From Oerskovia turbata (lineage in GTDB: Bacteria; Actinomycetota; Actinomycetes; Actinomycetales; Cellulomonadaceae), in assembly GCF_000718325.1 (NCBI RefSeq), contig NZ_JOFV01000005.1, positions 310,001 through 374,000 of the forward strand: a DNA stretch of 64,000 nt, written 5' to 3'. The notes below the pieces were generated by a model. The model saw only the letters and a program-made list of their open reading frames with translations, was not told the DNA's origin and ran no database searches. How positions within the stretch are numbered: the stretch's first letter is position 1; each line of letters starts with the position of its first letter. The position numbers were made by a program, and so were the translations under genes. This document shows positions 27,184 to 36,630 of the stretch, piece by piece.

Positions 27184-28484
27184 AGCGCACGCACCCCCGC
27201 CAGCCCGTCGGAGAACAGGTCCCGCAGGCGCACGGGCGAGCGCTTGAAGGCCCTCTTCGCCACGTCGCGCAGATGGCGGCGCGGACTGAGGTCGTGGTTG
27301 AAGGCGCCGTACATGATGTCGGCGAGGAGCGAGCCGTACTGCTCGTACATGCGCTCGCGCTCGAGGAACGCGGGCGCCTTGGCGTAGGTCTGCATGTCCT
27401 GTCCGGCGAACGACGCGGTCAGCGCCGTCCGATACCCCGCCAGCCCGGCCTTGGACGTGTCTCCCGCAGCCAGCGCCGCATCGATCCCCGTGGCCGCGGC
27501 GATGCCGGAGGCCGCGGCGAGGTCCATGCCGCGGACGGTCAGGCCCGTGTTGAGCGTCAGGCCCGCGGCGTCGCCCACGACGACCATGCCGTCCGTGGTG
27601 ATCTCGCGGACCATGTCCAGGCCGCCCTCGGCGACCAGGTGGCTCGCGTACTCCGACACCTCGCCGCCCGCGAGCAGCGGGGCGACGAACGGGTGGGTCA
27701 GGAAGTGCTCGAACACCTCCGACGACGGCACGCCCTTGGCGACGAGGTCGTCGAGCCGCAGCACCACACCGACCGAGATCGAGTCGCGGTTCGTGTACAG
27801 GAACCCGCCGCCGCCGATCCCGAGCGTGCAGTCGCCGACGACGGCGTAGGCCACGCCCTCGTCGTCGGCGCAGTGGAACCGTTCCTCGATGGTCGACGCG
27901 GGCAGCGAGACGACCGCCTTCACGCCGAGCGCCAGGTGGTTGGTCGGCTCCTGGGGGCGCAGGCCTGCGGCGCGCGCCAGGAAGGAGTTGACGCCGTCGG
28001 CGGCCACGACCACGTGGGCGCGCAGCTCGTCGTCGCCGGCGCGGACGCCCACGACCTTGCCGTCCTCGGTGAGGACCTCGTCGACGCGGACCCCCGGCAT
28101 GAGGAACACGCCGGCCTCCTCGCACTTCTCGCCCAGCCACGCGTCGAGCCGGGCGCGCAGCACGGTCACCGCGTTCACGGGGTCGGACAGCCGCGAGTCC
28201 TGGTAGTCGATCCCGACCGACGACGTGCCGTTGAGGAACTGCACGTAGTTGCGGGTGATGCGCCGCTCGACGGGGGCCTGCGTGAGGAAGTCGGGGAAGA
28301 CCTCCTCCATGACCCGCGAGTAGAGCACGCCGCCCGACAGGTTCTTGGAGCCGGGCGCCTCGCCCCGCTCGATGAGCACGACCGAGCGGCCGGCCTCGGC
28401 GAGCCGGTACGCGGTCACGCACCCGGCGACGCCGGCACCGACGACGATGACGTCGAAGTCGGGCTCGACCGCCTCGCTCGTCAT
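27180..28484 (-). CDS. fixC: FAD-dependent oxidoreductase FixC (ETF-quinone oxidoreductase-like)
   Basis: This 434-aa flavoprotein resembles E. coli FixC and ETF-QO. The N-terminal FAD-binding motif is VVGAGVAGCVTAYRLAEAG (about 13-31), followed by GSKNLSGGVLYSRV, typical of this family, and a second FAD-contact motif DGMVVVGDAAGLTLNTG. It probably takes electrons from FixAB and passes them on to FixX or quinone at the inner membrane face. ATG 28484 overlaps the fixB stop by 4 nt, indicating coupling and stoichiometric production. Confidence 0.92.
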   Translation of the reverse strand: MTSEAVEPDFDVIVVGAGVAGCVTAYRLAEAGRSVVLIERGEAPGSKNLSGGVLYSRVMEEVFPDFLTQAPVERRITRNYVQFLNGTSSVGIDYQDSRLSDPVNAVTVLRARLDAWLGEKCEEAGVFLMPGVRVDEVLTEDGKVVGVRAGDDELRAHVVVAADGVNSFLARAAGLRPQEPTNHLALGVKAVVSLPASTIEERFHCADDEGVAYAVVGDCTLGIGGGGFLYTNRDSISVGVVLRLDDLVAKGVPSSEVFEHFLTHPFVAPLLAGGEVSEYASHLVAEGGLDMVREITTDGMVVVGDAAGLTLNTGLTVRGMDLAAASGIAAATGIDAALAAGDTSKAGLAGYRTALTASFAGQDMQTYAKAPAFLERERMYEQYGSLLADIMYGAFNHDLSPRRHLRDVAKRAFKRSPVRLRDLFSDGLAGVRAL

Positions 28485-29380
28485 GACAGCGCCGCCGTGA
28501 GGGCCGGGACGACCTGGTACAGGTCGCCGACGACGCAGTAGTCGGCCTCGGCGAAGAAGGGCGCGTCCTTGTCGGAGTTGATCGCGACGACGGTGCGCGC
28601 GCCACGGGCACCGACCGTGTGCTGGAGCTGCCCGGAGATCCCCACCGCGAGGTACAGCTCGGGGGAGACCTGCTGGCCGGTGACGCCGACGTAGCGGTCG
28701 TGCGTGTACCACCCGAGGCCCTCGGCGAGGGGGCGGGAGCACGCGGTCTCGGCGCCGAGCGCCGCCGCGAGGGACTCGACGAGCCCGAGGTCGTCCTTGG
28801 CCTTGACGCCGCGTCCGGCCGACACGATGCGCTGTGCGCGACCGAGGTCGACGACGGCGCGCTCGGCCGGGCGGTTCTCCGTGACCGTGAGCGTGGGGAT
28901 CGCCGAGGCCGTGACCTCGGCGATCGCGGCGCTGCCGCCCGTGGCGACGGCACCGCCGTCGACCACGACGACCGCCGGGCCGGAGACCTGGTCGGTCTCC
29001 TGCGCGATGCCGCCGAAGACCGACCGGGTCAGCTCGACGCCGTCGGCCACGACCGTCACCGCGGAGACCTGGGTGAACGCCGGTGCACCGAGGACGGCGG
29101 CCGCGGCCCCCGCGAGGACCCGGTCCGCCGGGCGGCTCGAGGCGAGGACGACGTCCGGCTGGGCGGACGCGACCAGGGTGGCGACCGTCGAGGCGTAGGC
29201 CTCGACCGGGGCGTCGCCCGGCTCGCCGAGCCAGGTGACGGCGTCCACGCCCGAGGCCGCGACGGCCTCCGCGACGGACCGCGTGCCGACGACGACCGCG
29301 GTGGTGCTGGTGCCCTGGGCGAGCTCGACGAGGGCGTCGATGCGGGCGTCCCCGGCGACGAGGATGTAGGTGGTGCTCAT
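28481..29380 (-). CDS. fixB: Electron transfer flavoprotein alpha-type subunit FixB
   Basis: This 299-aa protein is the ETF-alpha-like subunit. The C-terminal FAD domain is clear: VSAGRGVKAKDDLGLVESLAAALGAE, then CSRPLAEGLGWYTHDRYVGVTGQ, VSPELYLAVGISGQLQHTVGAR and AINSDKDAPFFAEADYCVVGD. It forms a heterodimer with FixA and receives electrons from an acyl-CoA dehydrogenase-type partner or delivers them to it; here CaiA is the evident partner. It starts 32 bp after fixA with AAGGAA upstream. Confidence 0.93.
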   Translation of the reverse strand: MSTTYILVAGDARIDALVELAQGTSTTAVVVGTRSVAEAVAASGVDAVTWLGEPGDAPVEAYASTVATLVASAQPDVVLASSRPADRVLAGAAAAVLGAPAFTQVSAVTVVADGVELTRSVFGGIAQETDQVSGPAVVVVDGGAVATGGSAAIAEVTASAIPTLTVTENRPAERAVVDLGRAQRIVSAGRGVKAKDDLGLVESLAAALGAETACSRPLAEGLGWYTHDRYVGVTGQQVSPELYLAVGISGQLQHTVGARGARTVVAINSDKDAPFFAEADYCVVGDLYQVVPALTAALS

Positions 29381-29412
29381 GAGGGTGTTCCTTCCCGGGA
29401 GATCGGGGGTGG

Positions 29413-30189
29413 TCAGAGGACGTTGTCGGCGCGCAGGGCGGCGACGAGCTCGGCGGCTGCGGCCACCGGGTCGGAACCGTCGATCACGTGCTGCTTGCGC
29501 GCTGCGAGGGTGGGGCGGGCCGTGGCGACGACCGCGGTGGCGGCGACGGGTGCGGCAGGCGTGACGTCGGCGAGCGAGAGCACCTCGACGGGGCGCTTGC
29601 CGGCCGCCAGGATGTCCTTCATGCCCGGCACGCGCGGCACGACGGCGTCGGTCGCGGCCGCGAGGACGACGGGGCCCGTGGCGTGCAGCACCTGCGAGCC
29701 GGAGTCCTGCAGGCGCTCGACGACGAGGTCGCCCGCGCCGCCCGAGATCGCCGTGACGTTCGCGAGGGCGGGCCAGCCGAGCGCGCCGGCGAGGATCGCG
29801 GGGACGAGCTGCGCGCCGACGTCCTGCGAGGAGTCGCCCGTCAGGACCAGGTCGACGTCGCCGACGTGCTTGACGACCTCGGCGAGGACCGTGGCGGTGA
29901 GCGTCGGGCCGGCGCCTTCGAGCGCCGGGTCCGCGACGACGACCGCGCGGTCGAATCCTCGGGACAGCGCGGACTTGCGGGCCATCGGCGACGTGACGTC
30001 GGGGCCGCCCACACTGATGCCGACGAGCTCGGCGCCCGTGGCGTCCGCGAGGCGGCGGCCGAGCTCCGCGGCGACCGGGTCGTACTCGGACACCGACGCC
30101 TTGGCGCGGACCCAGTCGACGGTCCCGTCGGCTCCCACCGCGGCATCCTGCGGGTTCGGTGCCCACTTGTAGGCAACGGCAATCTTCAT
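29413..30189 (-). CDS. fixA: Electron transfer flavoprotein beta-type subunit FixA
   Basis: This 258-aa protein has the ETF-beta fold: N-terminal IAVAYKWAPNPQDA, WVRAKASVSEYDPVAAELG, the GFDRAVVVADP region, LVLTGDSSQDVGAQLVP and the adenine/flavin-binding RVPGMKDILAAGKRPVEVL segment. It pairs with FixB. The start overlaps the MFS stop by 4 nt (ATGA), so the fix genes are co-translated with the cai section; in E. coli they form a separate divergent operon. Confidence 0.93.
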   Translation of the reverse strand: MKIAVAYKWAPNPQDAAVGADGTVDWVRAKASVSEYDPVAAELGRRLADATGAELVGISVGGPDVTSPMARKSALSRGFDRAVVVADPALEGAGPTLTATVLAEVVKHVGDVDLVLTGDSSQDVGAQLVPAILAGALGWPALANVTAISGGAGDLVVERLQDSGSQVLHATGPVVLAAATDAVVPRVPGMKDILAAGKRPVEVLSLADVTPAAPVAATAVVATARPTLAARKQHVIDGSDPVAAAAELVAALRADNVL

Positions 30190-31616
30190 CGTGATCCATC
30201 TCCTTGGAGGTCGCCGCGGGGTCCGCGGTCGCTGGTGGTGAGGGGGGTGCCCGTCCCCGTCGGGGAGTCGGGCGTCCCGGCCGTGCGGGGGCCGGAGCCC
30301 GCCCGCCGGCCTCGGACGCCGAGGCGCAGCGCACTGGCCTCGACGAGGGTCAGGCCGCGGGTCTCGGGTGCCCACAGCACCGAGACGAGCAGGCCCAGGC
30401 CGGAGATGACGGCGCCCGCCGTCATCGTGGCGCGGGTGCCGTAGGCGGCGAGGAAGCCGGGCAGCACGTAGGTCGAGACCACGGTGCCGATGCGGCTGAA
30501 GGCCATGGCGGCCCCGACGGCGGAGGCCCGGATGTCCGTCGGGAACAGCTCGTTCGGGTACAGCCACTGCAGGTTGCCGGGGCCGCCCGAGAAGAAGGCG
30601 TACAGGGCGAGGCAGACGATCACGACGGGCATGGCGGCGGTGGGCAGGACACCCAGGACAGCCAGCGCGACGGTCATGATCGCGAAGCTGCCGACGAGCA
30701 GCTTGCGCCGCCCCATCGAGTTCGCCCAGAACATGGCCGGGATGCACCCGACCATGAAGAACGTGCCGATGATCATCTCGCCGATCGTCGCCGTCTGGCC
30801 GGCTCCGAACCCGAACTCCGTCATGATCCGGGGGCCGAACGTGTAGATCGCGAACATGGGCACGGCCTGGCACATCCAGATCGTCCCGACGAACAGGATC
30901 TTGCCGACGTACCCGCGGCGGAAGAGCGTCGCGTACCCGACCTTCGAGGTGGTCTCTGGCTCGAGCTCGACGTCCGCGCCGAAGATGCGACGCACGATCG
31001 CGCGCGCCTCCTCGCCCCGCCCCTTGCGGGCGAGCCAGCGGGGCGACTCGGGGATGTCCCAACGGCCGACGAGGATGACGAGGCACGGCACGACGGCGCT
31101 CGCGAGCATCCACCGCCAGCCGCCGTCGACGTCCATGAGGAGGTAGCCGACGAGGAAGGCGACGTTCGCGCCGAGGTACCACGCGGCCGCGACGATGCCC
31201 ATGGAGATCGCGCGGTGCTTGCGCGGGGTGAACTCCGCGATGAGCGACGTCGCGATCGGGTAGTCGGCACCGATGACGATGCCGATCAGGAACCGCATGA
31301 CGACGAGCATGAGCGGCGTGCCCACGAACGCGGTGCCGACCGAGAGGACCGCGATCGCCACGATGTCGATGACGAACATCTTCTTGCGCCCGATGACGTC
31401 GGTCAGCCAACCGCCGACCGAGGTCCCCAGGAAGAGGCCGACGAGCGCGGCCACCCCGACGACGGCCGTCCAGGTCGCGTCGAGGTCGAGCGCGGGGCCG
31501 AGCTGGATGAGGGCGACGCCGATGATGGACAGCACGTAGCCGTCGAGGAACGGGCCCCCCGACGAGAAGAGGGTGACCCGCTTGAGGAACGGGGTCATCT
31601 CGACGTCGTCGAGCAT
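30186..31616 (-). CDS. MFS transporter of the sugar/aromatic-acid porter type, cai-fix operon
   Basis: This 476-aa protein has about 12 TM helices. The MFS signature GGWLTDVIGRKK follows TM2, and a second loop signature PESPRWLARKGRGEEA lies before the central loop. FFSGGPGNLQWLYPNELFPTDIRA is a sugar-porter/AAHS-like TM10 segment. Co-transcription with caiABC predicts transport of carnitine, a related betaine or the reduced product, replacing the BCCT antiporter CaiT; this is inference. ATG 31616 is chosen; ATG 31598 (MTPFLKRV) is an alternative. The C-terminal tail of about 35 residues is Pro/Thr/Gly-rich. Confidence 0.8.
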   Translation of the reverse strand: MLDDVEMTPFLKRVTLFSSGGPFLDGYVLSIIGVALIQLGPALDLDATWTAVVGVAALVGLFLGTSVGGWLTDVIGRKKMFVIDIVAIAVLSVGTAFVGTPLMLVVMRFLIGIVIGADYPIATSLIAEFTPRKHRAISMGIVAAAWYLGANVAFLVGYLLMDVDGGWRWMLASAVVPCLVILVGRWDIPESPRWLARKGRGEEARAIVRRIFGADVELEPETTSKVGYATLFRRGYVGKILFVGTIWMCQAVPMFAIYTFGPRIMTEFGFGAGQTATIGEMIIGTFFMVGCIPAMFWANSMGRRKLLVGSFAIMTVALAVLGVLPTAAMPVVIVCLALYAFFSGGPGNLQWLYPNELFPTDIRASAVGAAMAFSRIGTVVSTYVLPGFLAAYGTRATMTAGAVISGLGLLVSVLWAPETRGLTLVEASALRLGVRGRRAGSGPRTAGTPDSPTGTGTPLTTSDRGPRGDLQGDGSR

Positions 31617-31675
31617 GACCCGCGCGGGGGCCGCGGTGACGACCGCCGCCCCCGTGGGGCGACGGTCGTCCTGGC

Positions 31676-32530
31676 TCAGGCCCACTCGATCACGCCGAAG
31701 TTGAGGAAGGGCTTGGCCGACGGGTCGTCGGCGTCCACCAGGCGGAAGTGCACCCGCCCGTCCTCCATGCGCCACATCTGCGTCGCCACCCGGGTCCCCG
31801 GCAGGACGGAGGCGGTGATGCGCGTCTTGAAGCGCTTGAGCCGCTCGGGCTCGCCCGGGACGAACGCGCGCACGAAGTGGCGGCACACGATGCCGGCGAA
31901 GCTCACGGCGTGCAGGATCGGGCGGGGCTGGCCGTTCTCGGCCGCGTACTCCCAGTCGACGTGCTGCGGGTGGTAGTCGCCCGAGAGGCGGTAGATCAGC
32001 GCCTGGTTCTCCGGGATGGTCTCGATGGTCTCGACGTCGGGCTCCCGGTCGGGCATCTCGACGATGTCCTTCGGCGCGGCAGGCCCACCCCACCCGCCGT
32101 CGTAGATGAGGCAGTCCCAGCTCTCGTTCGTGAAGAGAAGGTTGCCCTCGTCGTCGTAGGTGTCGCCGACGTGCTGGGCGAGCAGCCCCTTGCCCTCGCC
32201 CCGGTCGTACAGGCCCTTGAGCAGCACCTTGGTCGAGAGCTTCCCGTCCAGCTGGGTGATCGGCCGGTGGAAGGTGACGTCGAAGCTCCAGTGCAGCGAC
32301 CCGGCGTAGTTATAGCCGTAGTCGATGGTCCGGGTGACCTCGGAGTCGACGATCGGCATCGCGGCGAAGGTCGGCAGGACCTTCATGTCCTTCTCGTACA
32401 CGTACTCGAGGTCGGTGCGACCGTCGATCGCGCAGCCGGAGCCGAGGGCGAACAGGCTCAGGTCGCGGAAGGTGTACTCGCGCTCGAACGGGCCGAACCA
32501 CTGGCCGACCATCTCGGTCTTGATGACCAT
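31676..32530 (-). CDS. MaoC-type (R)-enoyl-CoA hydratase-like double hotdog protein
   Basis: This 284-aa protein has the length of a hydratase-2 double hotdog. The hydratase-2 motif is YRLSGDYHPQHVDWEYA (near residue 180) with the catalytic Asp and His retained, the usual Asn replaced by His, followed by GQPRPILHAVSFAGIVCRHF. Hydratase-2 enzymes add water across trans-2-enoyl-CoA. Its place in the operon suggests it replaces crotonase-type CaiD in interconverting crotonobetainyl-CoA and a carnitinyl-CoA. It could instead be a non-catalytic hotdog protein or act on another betaine. Gaps are 91 bp to caiC and 59 bp to the MFS gene. Confidence 0.75.
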   Translation of the reverse strand: MVIKTEMVGQWFGPFEREYTFRDLSLFALGSGCAIDGRTDLEYVYEKDMKVLPTFAAMPIVDSEVTRTIDYGYNYAGSLHWSFDVTFHRPITQLDGKLSTKVLLKGLYDRGEGKGLLAQHVGDTYDDEGNLLFTNESWDCLIYDGGWGGPAAPKDIVEMPDREPDVETIETIPENQALIYRLSGDYHPQHVDWEYAAENGQPRPILHAVSFAGIVCRHFVRAFVPGEPERLKRFKTRITASVLPGTRVATQMWRMEDGRVHFRLVDADDPSAKPFLNFGVIEWA

Positions 32531-32621
32531 CGTTTCCTACTCTCTGCGTGCTCTGCGCGCGTCCGGGGGACGTGCGCGGGTTTCGGGATGCGGGAGCCGA
32601 CCGGCCCCCGCGACGTCGACC

Positions 32622-34163
32622 TCAGACCAGCGCGGCCTTGGCGACCTTGAAGGTGTTGGTGCGGGGCAGGTCGTCGACGACCTCCACGATCGTGGGGACC
32701 TTGAAGTCCGCGAGGTGGGCGGCGCAGTGCGCGCGCACCTGCGCCACGGTGACGACCTGGCCCGGGACGAGCACGACGAACGCCTTGACGGCCTCGTCGT
32801 GCACGGGGTCGGGGACGCCGATCACGGCGGCCTCGGCGACGGCCGGGTGCCGGGTGAGCACCTCCTCGACCTCGGTCGGGGAGACGTTCTCGCCCGAGCG
32901 CTTGACGAAGTGCGCGCGGCGGTCGACGAACCAGTGCCAGCCGTCGGCGTCCACGCGACCGAGGTCGCCCGTGCGGAACCAGCCCTCGGGGGTGATCGCG
33001 GCCGCCGTGGCCTCGGGGTCGCGGAAGTACTCCTTCATGAGCGTGCGGCCGGGCACCCCGCGCACCTGGATCTCGCCCACGGTGTCGACCGGGACCTCGT
33101 GCCCGTCGCCGTCGGCGATGCGCACCTCGTACCCGAGGCCCACGCGGCCCACGGACGGCCAGCGGCGCTCGCCCACGGGCGGGTCCGTGAGGACCCCGAC
33201 GAGGGTCTCGCTCGTGCCGTAGGAGTTGAGGAGGCGCACCCCGAAGCGCTGCTCGTAGGCGGCCTTCTCCTCGTCCGTGACGGGCAGGTAGTAGAGGATC
33301 TCGCGCACCTGGTGGTCACGCTCGTCCGGGGCGACGGGCTGGAGCATGGTCGTGCGCAGCATCATGGCGATGCTCTGCACCACGGTCGCGCGGTGCTCAC
33401 GCACCTGCCCCCAGAACCGCCGCGCGCTGAACCGCTCGACGGCGACCAGGGTCGCCCCGGCCGTGAGCACGGGCATGAGGGCGTTGAGCTGGAAGTTCAC
33501 GTGGCACGCGGGCATGGTCGTCAGGAGCCGGTCCTGCGCCGTCATCGTGGCCTGCCAGTCGACGAACAGCCCGCTGAACAGCAGGTTCGCGTGGGTCAGC
33601 ACGACGCCCTTGGGACACGCGGTGGAACCGGACGTGAAGACGATGCCGACCGGGTCCTCGCTCGCGAGCGGGACGCGGTCCACCAGGACGTCCGGCTGGG
33701 CGTCGCGGGCGGGGCCGTACGGCGTGGTGCCGGGGACGTCGTGCTGCGCGCGGGCGAGCAGGATGCGCGGGTCGCCGGCGTAGCCGTCCTCGGGCAGGAC
33801 GTCGGGCTCGGCGACCACGACGCGCGCCCCGACCCGGCGCTGGACGTCGTTGCACTCGGTCGCCGTGCTGCGGGGGTGGAACGGGACGCTGACGGCGCCG
33901 ACGAGCGCCAGGCCGAAGAGGCACTCGAGCATCTCGGGGCAGTTGCCGAGGTGGACGCCGACGTGGTCGCCCGGGGCGACGCCCCAGGAGCGGAAGAGGT
34001 TGGCCGTGCGGACGATCCGCACGGCGAACTGGCCGTACGTCCACTCCCTCACGACGCTGTCCCGGTCCTCGAAGACGAGGAAGGTCCTGTCCGCTGAGGT
34101 GCGGGCGAGCTCCTCCCACAGGTCTCGCAGCGTCCTGTTCCCCACGATGTCCATCCACCTCAC
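32622..34163 (-). CDS. caiC: Carnitine/crotonobetaine-CoA ligase CaiC-like
   Basis: This 513-aa ANL-family ligase resembles E. coli CaiC along its length: MDIVGN start, RTANLFRSWGV, HLGNCPEMLECLFGLALVGA, the AMP loop TSGSTACPKG (177-186), FWGQVREHRATVVQSI and GRVGLGYEVRIAD. The adenylate-binding YGTSETLVG and the C-terminal GWFRTGDLGRVDADG are intact. It would activate carnitine, crotonobetaine or a related acid to the CoA thioester with ATP. GTG 34163 has GAGGAA 5 nt upstream; ATG 34154 matches the E. coli N terminus and is also possible. A 12-bp hairpin separates it from caiB. Confidence 0.88.
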   Translation of the reverse strand: MRWMDIVGNRTLRDLWEELARTSADRTFLVFEDRDSVVREWTYGQFAVRIVRTANLFRSWGVAPGDHVGVHLGNCPEMLECLFGLALVGAVSVPFHPRSTATECNDVQRRVGARVVVAEPDVLPEDGYAGDPRILLARAQHDVPGTTPYGPARDAQPDVLVDRVPLASEDPVGIVFTSGSTACPKGVVLTHANLLFSGLFVDWQATMTAQDRLLTTMPACHVNFQLNALMPVLTAGATLVAVERFSARRFWGQVREHRATVVQSIAMMLRTTMLQPVAPDERDHQVREILYYLPVTDEEKAAYEQRFGVRLLNSYGTSETLVGVLTDPPVGERRWPSVGRVGLGYEVRIADGDGHEVPVDTVGEIQVRGVPGRTLMKEYFRDPEATAAAITPEGWFRTGDLGRVDADGWHWFVDRRAHFVKRSGENVSPTEVEEVLTRHPAVAEAAVIGVPDPVHDEAVKAFVVLVPGQVVTVAQVRAHCAAHLADFKVPTIVEVVDDLPRTNTFKVAKAALV

Positions 34164-34210
34164 CCGTTCCTCGGTGCGCCCGGTTCTCCGGGCGCGCTGT
34201 GTCGGTCGGC

Positions 34211-34242
34211 GGGTGCGCGCGGTCCTCGTCCCGCGCGCACCC
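34211..34242 (-). promoter_or_regulatory. Intra-operon hairpin between caiB and caiC
   Basis: GGGTGCGCGCGG pairs perfectly with CCGCGCGCACCC around an 8-nt loop, 7 bp after the caiB stop. It could attenuate transcription or stabilise the upstream mRNA. Confidence 0.6.
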
Positions 34243-34248
34243 GATCGC

Positions 34249-35454
34249 TCAGCCCCTGCGGATCGTGCCGTTCTCGGCGAGTGCCTGGATCTGCTCGGGG
34301 GTCCAGCCGGCCTCGGTCAGCACGGCGTCGGTGTCCATGCCGAGCGAGGGCATGGGGCGCCAGATCCTGCCGGGGTTGCGGGAGAACTTGGGCACGATGC
34401 CGACCCCCTTGACGGGCGTCCCGTCGAGCGTGTCCCACTCGACGATCGCCTCGCGCTGGGCGACGTGGTCCTCGGCGAGGAGCTGGTCGAACTCCAGCAC
34501 GGCGTTGGCGGCGATCCCGACGGCGGAGAACTCCTCCTCGAGCTCGACGGCCTTCTGCGTGAGGCAGAACGCGTCCAGGTGGCGCTCGATGAGCTCGGCC
34601 TGCGGTCCGTCGAGCCACAGGGCGCTGGTGTCCTCGGGGTACTCCTCGGTGCCCCAGAGGTGTCCCAGGCCGATGCGCTCCAGCAGGTACTTGTTCTGCT
34701 TGACGCCGTAGACGCACAGGCCCACGAAGCCGTCCGACGTGCGGTACTCGCCGATCCCGCACAGGTTGGGGTGGCGGGCGCCAGGGCGCGGGTAGACGGT
34801 GCCCGCGTTGAGGAAGTCCATCATGTAGTAGGCCCCGACCCGCATGAGGACCTCGTACATCGCGACGTCGACGCTCTCGCCCTGGCCGGTCGTGCGCGCC
34901 TTCTGCAGCGCGGCGAGCGCGGACGAGGTCACCATGAGCGACGTGAAGTAGTCGCCCACGTACGGCACCGCGGCCATGGGCTGATCGGGGGTGCCGTTCT
35001 GCGCCATGTACCCGCTGTAGGCCTGGACCGTGAGGTCGTACGCGGCGCGGTTGACGCGCGTCTCGACGCCGTACTGGCCGAAGCCCGAGACGTGCACGAT
35101 GACCAGGCGCGGGTTGTGCTCCCACAGGATCTCGTCGGTGATCCCTCGGCGGGCGTAGGTGGGGCCCTTGGAGGACTCGATGAAGACGTCCGCGTCCTTG
35201 ACGAGCGAGAACAGGACCTCGCGGCCCTCCTCGGTGAACGGGTTCATCGAGATCGAGCGCTGGTTGCGCCGTTCCATCTCCTTGACGAAGGTGGTGTCGC
35301 GCATCGAGTCACCCGTGCGCGTGTTCTCGATCCAGACGACGTCGGCGCCCCACTCGGCCATGACGGCGGCCGCGGACGGGGCGGCGATCTCGACCGCCGA
35401 GTAGACGACCTTGACGCCCTCGAGGACGCCGAAGCCCGGGATCGGGCCGGACAT
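34249..35454 (-). CDS. caiB: Class III CoA-transferase CaiB-like
   Basis: This 401-aa enzyme moves CoA between gamma-butyrobetainyl-CoA or crotonobetainyl-CoA and free carnitine in the E. coli pathway. Similarity to CaiB is clear in FGVLEGVKVVYSAVEIAAP, AEWGADVVWIEN, FIESSKGPTYARRGITDEIL, HVSGFGQYG and ESVDVAMYEVLMRVGAYYMM. The catalytic Asp of the class III family aligns with Asp168 in VPYVGDYF. RIWRPMPSLGMDTDAVL is the usual CaiB C-terminal region. Its start overlaps the caiA stop by 1 nt. Confidence 0.92.
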   Translation of the reverse strand: MSGPIPGFGVLEGVKVVYSAVEIAAPSAAAVMAEWGADVVWIENTRTGDSMRDTTFVKEMERRNQRSISMNPFTEEGREVLFSLVKDADVFIESSKGPTYARRGITDEILWEHNPRLVIVHVSGFGQYGVETRVNRAAYDLTVQAYSGYMAQNGTPDQPMAAVPYVGDYFTSLMVTSSALAALQKARTTGQGESVDVAMYEVLMRVGAYYMMDFLNAGTVYPRPGARHPNLCGIGEYRTSDGFVGLCVYGVKQNKYLLERIGLGHLWGTEEYPEDTSALWLDGPQAELIERHLDAFCLTQKAVELEEEFSAVGIAANAVLEFDQLLAEDHVAQREAIVEWDTLDGTPVKGVGIVPKFSRNPGRIWRPMPSLGMDTDAVLTEAGWTPEQIQALAENGTIRRG

Positions 35455-36587
35455 CAGCGGTACTCCTTGAGTGCTGCGCGGCCGGCGGCGAGGATCATCA
35501 TCTCGTCGGTGCCGCCGGAGATCCGCTCCACGCGCAGGTCGCGGTAGAAGCGGGCCACGCGGTGGTCGCCGGTGACGCCGATGCCGCCGAGCACCTGGAT
35601 GGCGTCGTCCACGACCTCGGACGCGGCGCGCGTGCAGTACAGCTTGGCCATGGAGCAGTCGCCCTTGCCGAGCAGCCCGTTCTCGGCCTTCCAGGCGATC
35701 TCGTAGACCATGTTGCGCATGTTCGTGAGCTTGATCTTCATGTTCGCGAACTTCTCCTGGATGAGCTGGTAGCGGGCGATCGCCTCGCCGCCCTGCACCC
35801 GCTGGTTCGCGTAGCGTGCGGCGTCCTCGAACGCGCACAACGCCCATCCGTAGTCGCACGCGGCGACGAGGAAGCGCTCCAGGTCGAAGTCCGCGACGGT
35901 GCGCGCGAAGCCCTCGCCCTCACCGCCGAACATGTCCTCCTCGCGGAGCTCGACGTCGTCGAGGTAGATCTCGCAGCACGAGTCCATGCGCAGGCCGAGC
36001 TTGTCGAGGGGCTCCTTGCTGATGCCGGGGAGCGTCATGTCGACGAAGAACTCGGAGTACTGGTCCATGTCCTCGGCGTTGCGCGCCATGACGACGAGGT
36101 AGGGCACGTGCTTGGACGACGTGATGAAGGTCTTGTGGCCGTTGAGGTAGATCTTGCCGTCGCGGCGCGTGTAGGTCGTGGACATCTTGGCGAAGCTCGA
36201 GCCGGCGCCCGGCTCCGTCATCGCGAAGTTCCAGATCTGCTTGCCGGTGCCGACCAGGGCGAGGATCTTCTCGATCTGCTCGGGGCTGCCGACGCGCAGG
36301 ACGGTCTCGAGCGTGGGGAGCTGGTAGAGCACGTACGTGGGGACGCCGAGGCGTCCGAGCTCCTCCCAGACCGCCGCGATCGTGGTCCAGCCGGCGTCGA
36401 GGCCGCCGCGGTCCTCGGGCAGGAGGATCGTGTCGACGCCGAGCTCGGCGAGCTCGGCGACGAACCGCTCCGGGTACTCGTGGTCCTTGTCGCACCGGGC
36501 GAAGTAGGTGTCCCAGTTCTCGCGGGCCATGAGCTCGCGGATTGCCTGGACCATCAGTTCCTGGTCCTCGGTGAGGGAGAAGTCCAT
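35454..36587 (-). CDS. caiA: Crotonobetainyl-CoA reductase CaiA-like acyl-CoA dehydrogenase
   Basis: This 377-aa FAD enzyme resembles E. coli CaiA (380 aa) throughout: [23 protein letters not shown]-like [90 protein letters not shown] and ISGGTDEM. In the known pathway CaiA reduces crotonobetainyl-CoA to gamma-butyrobetainyl-CoA with electrons from an ETF. FixAB, encoded in the same operon, is the obvious donor. The preceding esterase gene ends 43 bp upstream. Confidence 0.93.
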   Translation of the reverse strand: MDFSLTEDQELMVQAIRELMARENWDTYFARCDKDHEYPERFVAELAELGVDTILLPEDRGGLDAGWTTIAAVWEELGRLGVPTYVLYQLPTLETVLRVGSPEQIEKILALVGTGKQIWNFAMTEPGAGSSFAKMSTTYTRRDGKIYLNGHKTFITSSKHVPYLVVMARNAEDMDQYSEFFVDMTLPGISKEPLDKLGLRMDSCCEIYLDDVELREEDMFGGEGEGFARTVADFDLERFLVAACDYGWALCAFEDAARYANQRVQGGEAIARYQLIQEKFANMKIKLTNMRNMVYEIAWKAENGLLGKGDCSMAKLYCTRAASEVVDDAIQVLGGIGVTGDHRVARFYRDLRVERISGGTDEMMILAAGRAALKEYR

Positions 36588-36630
36588 GAGAGGGCCTTTC
36601 GTTCGGGGTGGTGGGGGAGTCGTGGTGCGC

